In this document: positions 13,191-18,103 of the stretch, one piece after another
Layout: each line of letters opens with the position of its first letter
How positions within the stretch are numbered: position 1 is the stretch's first letter
NCBI GenBank assembly: GCA_041611095.1
Contig: JBFINP010000063.1
Coordinates: 1-18,103, forward strand
DNA from: UBA6912 sp041611095
GTDB taxonomy: Bacteria; Actinomycetota; Acidimicrobiia; Spongiisociales; UBA5794
Reading direction: 5' to 3'
DNA length: 18,103 nt
The notes under the pieces: generated by a model
What the model was told of the DNA's origin: nothing
The model's database searches: none
What the model saw: only the letters and a program-made list of their open reading frames with translations
Position numbers and translations under genes: made by a program

Positions 13191-14107
13191 CCCGCGCCAT
13201 CGCCGCCGACGAGACCCCGGTCTACTTCGAGGGCGGCGACGGGGCGCTGCTCGGGGTCGTCACCACGGTCCCTGGTGCCACGGCCAAGACGGTCATCTGT
13301 GCCGGCGGGTGGCACGGCGGCAGCATCAATGCGAATCGTATGGTCGTGAGGCTGGCGCGCAAGCTGGCAGAGCACGGCCGGACGGTGGTCCGCTTCGACT
13401 GGCATGGAGCCGGCGAGAGCCCGGGCCACGTACGCTTCTTCCGCGTCGACGAGCCCGGAGAGGCCGATGCCCTGGGGGCGCTGGCTCTCCTCTCCGAGCA
13501 ACCGGACCAACCCGTGTCAATGGTGGGGACCTGCATCGGCTCTCGCGCCGTACTGGCGGTGGCGCCCGAAGTCCCGCAGCTCGACGCCGTCGCCCTCGTC
13601 TCCTTCCCCTTCCCGGCCGCACGCGCCAAGACGAAGCGCGCCGAGCGCATCGGTTGGTGGGAGGCCGTGCGCTACGCCGTCAGGCCGTCCGTGCTGCGCG
13701 GCTGGCTGCAGCCGGCAACCCGCCGCGTGTACCTCAAGTACGTCCGCCTCAAGTGGCAGGCGCTCACCCGGCGCTTCACCGGTCGACGGGCGCCGTCACA
13801 AGATGCGGAGGCGGAACGGCGGGAACGAGCCTCGGCGGCCGGCTTGGAGCGACTCGTCGCCCAAATCGATCAGCTCGTCGCCCGCGGGGTGCGCGTGCTG
13901 TTCCTATTCGGCTCCGGCGACGCCGCCTACGAGCACTTCGTGAAAGCGGTCGAGGGCCCACTGGGACCGTTGCTCGAGTCCGCCGGTGAACAGCTGGAGG
14001 TGCGGGTCGTCGACGGCGACCTGTCTGGGTTCTCCTCGCTCGAGTCCCAGCAGGCCCTGATCGACAACGTGACCGACTGGCTCGCTCGGGACGACCGCCA
14101 AGCGTGA
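13187..14107 (+). CDS. alpha/beta-hydrolase-fold protein, exosortase-A-associated hydrolase 1-like, Cys at nucleophile position
   Basis: 306 residues from the ATG that overlaps the previous stop. The sequence opens with ICAGGWHGGSINANRMVVRL (oxyanion region) and VRFDWHGAGESPG (69-80), typical of the fold. The nucleophile elbow is MVGTCIGSRA, with Cys116 where Ser is usual. The acid position is kept in LFLFGSGDAAYEHF. The expected late His motif (usually HxF) reads GDLSGFSS, so the catalytic His seems missing. Known from memory: hydrolase 1 of exosortase A loci also has Cys in this elbow and is encoded beside hydrolase 2. A basic, Arg-rich insertion (about 150-230) is unusual. Possible roles are handling of thioester or acyl intermediates, or a non-catalytic partner of the preceding protein. 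The glycosyltransferase follows 34 nt later. Confidence 0.82.
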   Translation: MTRAIAADETPVYFEGGDGALLGVVTTVPGATAKTVICAGGWHGGSINANRMVVRLARKLAEHGRTVVRFDWHGAGESPGHVRFFRVDEPGEADALGALALLSEQPDQPVSMVGTCIGSRAVLAVAPEVPQLDAVALVSFPFPAARAKTKRAERIGWWEAVRYAVRPSVLRGWLQPATRRVYLKYVRLKWQALTRRFTGRRAPSQDAEAERRERASAAGLERLVAQIDQLVARGVRVLFLFGSGDAAYEHFVKAVEGPLGPLLESAGEQLEVRVVDGDLSGFSSLESQQALIDNVTDWLARDDRQA

Positions 14108-14141
14108 CGCGGTCCCCCCTGCCCTGATCCGGAGCCGCCCC

Positions 14142-15533
14142 GTGCGCCATGTCGTCCTGATCACGAGCGAGATGGCCGGCCGGATCAACATCGTCTGCGA
14201 GCTGGCCCGCCGCCTCGAAGCCGCCGGCCACCGCGCCACCGTGGCGGCCACTGCCGACATCGGCGCGACCGTTCGGGATCAAGGGGTCTCGTTCCGTCGG
14301 CTTCCGGGCGCCTCCGAGCCGTCGAACCCGGGCGAACCGGGCGGAGAGCAACTGGCGGGCTTCCCGCAGCGCACGTTGCGGCTGCTTCGCCGCCTCGCCG
14401 AGCTTCGCGATGTCGCGCAGCGGCGCCGCGACGCCGTCGCCGCTCTAGACGCCGCCGGGGTCGCCGCTGCCCTCGCCGGCCTGACCCCCGATCTCGTGTT
14501 GTGCGACATCGAGCTCCCGGTGCCGGTGATGGCGGCTCACGCTCGTGGGATCCCTGTCGCCGCATGGACGTCGATGCTCTCACTGTGGAAGCGTCCCAAC
14601 GTGCCACCGCTGGGATCGTCGATCGTGCCCGGGACCGGGTTCCGGGGCAGCCGGCTCGGCATCGAGGGGGAGTGGCTTCGCTTTCGCGCCTGGAAATGGC
14701 AACGACGGCAACGGCAGCGGATCGCCAAGGCCGGTGCCGATCGCATGACGGCCCTGCAGGGGGCCGCTCGCGACACCGGCTTCCCGTTGCGCCGTGAGGC
14801 GGACCGCTACGAGTGGCTCATTCCGTTCACGTACCGCACCATTCCCACCCTGTCCTGCAACGTGCTCGAGCTCGACTTCCCCCACCGGCCACCACCGCAC
14901 GTGCGTCACGTCGGCCCCGTCCTGTCATCGAGCGAACGGCGGCCGCTCCCCGCCGAGGACGCCGCGCGGCTCGAGGCCCTCGTCGAGCGGCGCAGAGCGG
15001 GCTCGCAGCGGCTGGTCTACTGCTCATTCGGGGCTTGGCACGCCGGCGATGACCGCGACTTCATCCGGAGGGTTGTTGCTGCTGCCGCCGCCCGTCCTCA
15101 CCTGGATCTCGTCGTCGGTCTGGGCGGCCGGGTCGATCCCGAACAACTCGGCGCCACACCCGAGAACGTGCATCTCTTCGCGTGGGCGCCCCAGAGAGAG
15201 GTTCTGCGGCATGCCGACGCCGCAGTCCACCACGGGGGGATCAGCAGCGTCAACGAGTGCATCGCCGCGGGCGTGCCCATGGTGGTGTACCCCTTCGACT
15301 TCCTGGATCAACCCGGGAACGCCGCGCGCGTCGTCTACCACGCGCTGGGTGAGCGAGGCGACCGAGGTGCGGAGGGGCCCGCCGAGATCGGCGGGCGGCT
15401 CGACCGGGTGATGGCGAGCGCCGACATCCCGAGGCGCTTGGCGCGGATGCGGGAGCTCCTCGACACCGCCGCCTCGTCGAACCGAGCGGTTGCGGCCGTC
15501 GAGGAGCTGCTCCAGCACCCGCCGGCGGAGTGA
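14142..15533 (+). CDS. glycosyltransferase, GT-B fold, GT1/UGT-like
   Basis: 463 residues from a GTG with GGAG 7 nt upstream. The N-terminal half starts MRHVVLITSEMAGRINIVCE and alternates ELARRLEAAGH-type helices and strands, the acceptor-binding domain of GT1 enzymes. The C-terminal half carries the nucleotide-sugar motif FAWAPQREVLRHADAAVHHG followed by GISSVNECIAAGVPMVVYPF, with His363/His364 and the Asp-Gln of FDFLDQPGNAARV that normally contact the donor sugar. Known: GT1 enzymes use UDP- or dTDP-sugars to glycosylate lipids, polyketides or other small acceptors. No transmembrane segment, but the Arg-rich stretch around FRAWKWQRRQRQR could attach it to the membrane. Last gene of the hydrolase run. 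An acceptor lipid would fit a glycolipid product; this is inference. Confidence 0.92.
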   Translation: MRHVVLITSEMAGRINIVCELARRLEAAGHRATVAATADIGATVRDQGVSFRRLPGASEPSNPGEPGGEQLAGFPQRTLRLLRRLAELRDVAQRRRDAVAALDAAGVAAALAGLTPDLVLCDIELPVPVMAAHARGIPVAAWTSMLSLWKRPNVPPLGSSIVPGTGFRGSRLGIEGEWLRFRAWKWQRRQRQRIAKAGADRMTALQGAARDTGFPLRREADRYEWLIPFTYRTIPTLSCNVLELDFPHRPPPHVRHVGPVLSSSERRPLPAEDAARLEALVERRRAGSQRLVYCSFGAWHAGDDRDFIRRVVAAAAARPHLDLVVGLGGRVDPEQLGATPENVHLFAWAPQREVLRHADAAVHHGGISSVNECIAAGVPMVVYPFDFLDQPGNAARVVYHALGERGDRGAEGPAEIGGRLDRVMASADIPRRLARMRELLDTAASSNRAVAAVEELLQHPPAE

Positions 15534-15561
15534 CGATGGCTCACCGCTCCACACCGGTCGT

Positions 15562-15567
15562 TAGGCT
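15562..15567 (+). promoter_or_regulatory. putative -10 box (TAGGCT) of the 220-residue protein gene
   Basis: TAGGCT predicts transcription from about 15574 and a leader of about 33 nt containing AGGGA (15596-15600), 6 nt before the ATG at 15607. Confidence 0.4.
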
Positions 15568-15606
15568 CGCCTGGATCGTCAACTACCGCAGGCACAGGGA
15601 AGTGAC

Positions 15607-16269
15607 ATGAGACGCCATGACCACCGCGCAGGCGATGCGACCCCGGCGGCAAACGCAGCGCTCGCTCGGCTGTGGCGACCGCGCCGCGTCGCCCATGGGC
15701 ACTCCGGTGTCAACACGTACGTGTATCTCGTGATCCACGACGGCACGGTCACCGGCAACGTCCAGTTTCCGATCGTCGCGCTGAACGCGGCGACCGGGCT
15801 CTCCTTTCCGCAGGACGAGGCCGGGGCGCTCGACACGCTGGCGACCCACCGCGCCGAGATCGCCGGCTACGCCGGGACCCACCTGGCGCTCGAGGGCGAC
15901 GGCTGGCCCCTGCAGGTCGTGTTCACCAAGCACCGAGTGCTGGAGCGCGAGGCGGGCTCTTACGCCATCTTGGAGTACGCGATCGAACCGCCTCCCGCCC
16001 AGCGGCCCAACCGCCTGCGCATTCGCTTCGACGGCGTGACCGGAACCGCCTCCGAGCACGAAGGACTGCTCATCGTGAAGATCGGTTCCGGATTCGGGCC
16101 GGTGCGCACCGAGAGCGAGCGGCGGTTGCCGCTCAACGCCCAGCAGACGACGCACGACATCCTCGTCCCACCCAGCTCGCTGCTCTCCGACCTGCGCGGC
16201 GCCGGCAGCCGGGTCGGCGCCGAGACCCGGGAGCTGGTCCGGCGGGCCCGTAAGCGGCTGCAGCGCTGA
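15607..16269 (+). CDS. hypothetical protein, unrecognised family
   Basis: 220 residues from an ATG with AGGGA 6 nt upstream. No signal peptide, lipobox, membrane segment or Cys. The middle (about 35-165) alternates short hydrophobic and polar stretches (NTYVYLVIHDGTVTGNVQF, AILEYAIEP, NRLRIRFDG, GLLIVKIGSGFG), suggesting a beta-rich fold. The C-terminus is a basic helix (ELVRRARKRLQR) and the N-terminus is also basic. I recognise no family and assign no function. It stands alone between the glycosyltransferase run and the convergent adenylation gene (28-nt gap), with its own putative promoter. A binding or scaffold protein for the same pathway is possible but rests on position only. Confidence 0.75.
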   Translation: MRRHDHRAGDATPAANAALARLWRPRRVAHGHSGVNTYVYLVIHDGTVTGNVQFPIVALNAATGLSFPQDEAGALDTLATHRAEIAGYAGTHLALEGDGWPLQVVFTKHRVLEREAGSYAILEYAIEPPPAQRPNRLRIRFDGVTGTASEHEGLLIVKIGSGFGPVRTESERRLPLNAQQTTHDILVPPSSLLSDLRGAGSRVGAETRELVRRARKRLQR

Positions 16270-16297
16270 AGCAGCGCCCCGAGCTGTTCGCTCCCAT

Positions 16298-18103
16298 TCA
16301 GGAGGCTGAGGCGTCGCGCACCACCGCGGCGAGCCCGGCGACCGTCGGATGATCGAAGAGCTGACGGGGCCGGATGGCGATGCCCGCCTGATGGGCTCGG
16401 GCAATGATCCGGATGCTGAGGATCGAGTCCCCGCCGAGATCGAAGAAGTTGTCGTGAACACCCACGGTGGCGACGCCGAGCACCCCGGCCCAGATCTCGG
16501 CCAGTGTCCGCTCCACGTCGTCGTGGGGAGCGACGGCCGCTCCACCCGGCGCCGGGGCGAAATCTTCGAGGCCGAGCCGGTCGATCTTGCCGGTCGGACC
16601 CCGGGGGAGCTGCCCCATGGTCACGATCGACGCCGGGATCATGGCGGCCGGCAGCCGGTCCGTCAGATAGCCGACCAGCCCCTGCTCGTCGATCGCCGGC
16701 TCGACAAAGGCGACGACCCGGGTCCGGGCGGGAGGCGCCTGGGGATCCAGCTTGACCACGGCTTCGCCCACCAGGGGGTGCTTGCGGAGCACACTCTCGA
16801 TCTCACCCAGCTCGATGCGCTGCCCGCGCACCTTCACCTGGTCGTCGAGCCTCCCTATCAGGTCCAGGGAGCCGTCGGGGAGGAATCGAGCCACGTCGCC
16901 GGTGCGGTACATCCGCCGCCATCCGGCGACGGGCATTGATCGCTCGACGAACCGGTCGGCGGTCAGCGTCTCGTCGTTGAGGTATCCCCGGGCAACGCCG
17001 TCGCCTGCGACATGCAGCTCGCCGGGCACGCCGACGGGGGCGGGTCGGCCCCTCGTGTCGAGAACGAAGACCTCGCTGTTGGCGATGGGCTTGCCGATCG
17101 GAACCCGGGGGCCGGCGGCGGCGACACCTTTCCCGAGGGGATGCATCGTGCACCACACGGTGGCCTCGGTAGGTCCGTACTCGTTGACGAGGCGAGCATT
17201 CGGTACACGTTCCTCATGGAGGGCCGGGAGCGACGGAGGACACGGCTCGCCGGCAACCATGACGAGGCGGAGCGAATCGAGCGCCCCGGCGGGCGCATTC
17301 TCCAGCAGCAGCTCGTAGAGCGTGGGCAGCGCCAGGGTGTGGGTCACCCGGTGATCGGCGACGAGGCTCGCGAGGTGAACGACGTCCTTCTCCATGTCGG
17401 GTTCCGGGAGCACGATGGTGCCGCCGTCCGTGAGGGTGGCGAAGATCCCGGCCACGGAACTGTCGAAGAAGAAGGGTGACAGCAACAGGAACGAGTCGAC
17501 TCGGTCCGGGTAGGCGTCGCGGCGCGCCCACGTCGAGCTCACCAGATTGCGATGCGTCACCGCCACCCCCTTGGGGCGTCCCGTCGAGCCCGAGGTGTAC
17601 ATGACGTAGGCGAGATCCTCGGACGAACGCTCGACCGCGCCGGACGGGGCAGCGGCTCCCTTCGCGCCGGACGCGTCTTCGGCGGCGACGGCGACGATCG
17701 AGAGGCCCGGAGCGAGGTCCCTCATCTGCTGAGCAGCTGCCGGCTCTGCGACCACCATCGCCACCGCCTCGGTGTCGGAGAGGATCCACTGCAGCCGTGC
17801 GGCCGGGAGGCGAGGATCGACCGGGACGTACGCGGCGCCGGTGCGCAACACGCCGACGATGGCGACGACCATGGCGCTGCCGCGCTCGAGGGCGATCGCC
17901 ACCCGCGTGCCGGGGCGAGCGCCCCCCGCCCGGAGCCGAGCGGCCAGCACCTCGGCGCGTTCGATCAGCTCTCTGTAGGAGACGGAGCCGGCGTGGTCCA
18001 CGAGCGCCGTCCGGTGGCCGTGCTCGCCGGCGACGGCGGAGATCAGCTCGTCAACGGTCTCGCCCTGCGGATACGGCTGCGGCGTGCCGTTCCAGCGCCG
18101 AAC
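16298..18103 (-). CDS. NRPS-type adenylation domain plus peptidyl carrier protein (5' end outside the window)
   Basis: 601 residues are in the window and the frame is open through the right edge, where WNGTPQPYPQGETVDELI is a typical start of an adenylation module. The ATG/GTG-like codon at 18001 is therefore internal. Adenylation motifs: YTSGSTGRPKGVAVTH (A3, about 169-184), NEYGPTEATVW (A5), YRTGDVARF (A7), GRLDDQVKVRGQRIELGEIE (A8) and PRGPTGKIDR (A10, catalytic Lys). The carrier domain follows, with NFFDLGGDSILS giving phosphopantetheine Ser about 560. The chain ends soon after (VRDASAS), with no thioesterase, reductase or second condensation domain. By alignment to GrsA by eye, the pocket begins with the alpha-amino-contacting Asp (FDSSVAGIF), so an amino acid is likely; identity not predicted. 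It may load an amino acid for transfer onto the glycan or for a separate peptide. Confidence 0.93.
   Translation of the reverse strand, partial: VRRWNGTPQPYPQGETVDELISAVAGEHGHRTALVDHAGSVSYRELIERAEVLAARLRAGGARPGTRVAIALERGSAMVVAIVGVLRTGAAYVPVDPRLPAARLQWILSDTEAVAMVVAEPAAAQQMRDLAPGLSIVAVAAEDASGAKGAAAPSGAVERSSEDLAYVMYTSGSTGRPKGVAVTHRNLVSSTWARRDAYPDRVDSFLLLSPFFFDSSVAGIFATLTDGGTIVLPEPDMEKDVVHLASLVADHRVTHTLALPTLYELLLENAPAGALDSLRLVMVAGEPCPPSLPALHEERVPNARLVNEYGPTEATVWCTMHPLGKGVAAAGPRVPIGKPIANSEVFVLDTRGRPAPVGVPGELHVAGDGVARGYLNDETLTADRFVERSMPVAGWRRMYRTGDVARFLPDGSLDLIGRLDDQVKVRGQRIELGEIESVLRKHPLVGEAVVKLDPQAPPARTRVVAFVEPAIDEQGLVGYLTDRLPAAMIPASIVTMGQLPRGPTGKIDRLGLEDFAPAPGGAAVAPHDDVERTLAEIWAGVLGVATVGVHDNFFDLGGDSILSIRIIARAHQAGIAIRPRQLFDHPTVAGLAAVVRDASAS

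Noticed and set aside
1..18103. CRISPR array, insertion sequence or phage module
   Set aside because: No regularly spaced repeats, no transposase, integrase or structural phage gene; all larger frames fit chromosomal functions.

Overview
The window is GC-rich chromosomal DNA, dense with genes on both strands. GTG starts, GTGA/ATGA stop-start overlaps, TAnnnT-type -10 boxes and a tRNA-Asp/tRNA-Phe pair suggest a high-GC actinobacterium. An Acidimicrobiia-like organism from a saline or marine habitat would fit the osmolyte uptake genes and sulfotransferases, but that placement is an inference. I see no insertion sequence, integrase, phage gene, CRISPR array or rRNA.

Left part (1-6302). A minus-strand carboxylesterase-like alpha/beta hydrolase, essentially complete, diverges from a plus-strand lipoprotein with TolB/PD40 beta-propeller repeats. 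Two plus-strand tRNA genes follow, Asp(GTC) and Phe(GAA). Next is a two-gene operon pairing a BCCT-family secondary transporter with a ProX-like glycine-betaine-binding lipoprotein, with only 3 nt between them. No ProV or ProW gene is nearby. The leader of this operon carries a dyad and several perfect, competing stems. A minus-strand single-pass membrane protein of unknown function closes this part.

Right part (6387-18103). This is a glycan or glycoconjugate locus: (i) an ABC exporter/flippase whose stop codon overlaps the start of a sulfotransferase; (ii) a convergent minus-strand pair, polysaccharide deacetylase then family 4-like glycosyltransferase; (iii) divergent from these, a second sulfotransferase, two overlapping degenerate alpha/beta hydrolases resembling the exosortase-A-associated hydrolase 2/hydrolase 1 pair, and a GT1-like glycosyltransferase; (iv) an unknown 220-residue protein; (v) the end of a minus-strand NRPS-type adenylation plus carrier-protein gene that runs off the right edge. 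My reading is that these make, deacetylate, sulfate and export a surface saccharide, perhaps decorated with an activated amino or acyl acid. The individual families are well supported. The joint pathway is inferred from proximity.

The most noteworthy points are the BCCT/ProX pairing, the structured leader in front of it, the hydrolase pair with Arg and Cys at the nucleophile position beside an adenylation-carrier gene, and the repeated placement of a -10 box 6-8 nt before start codons, which suggests leaderless mRNAs.
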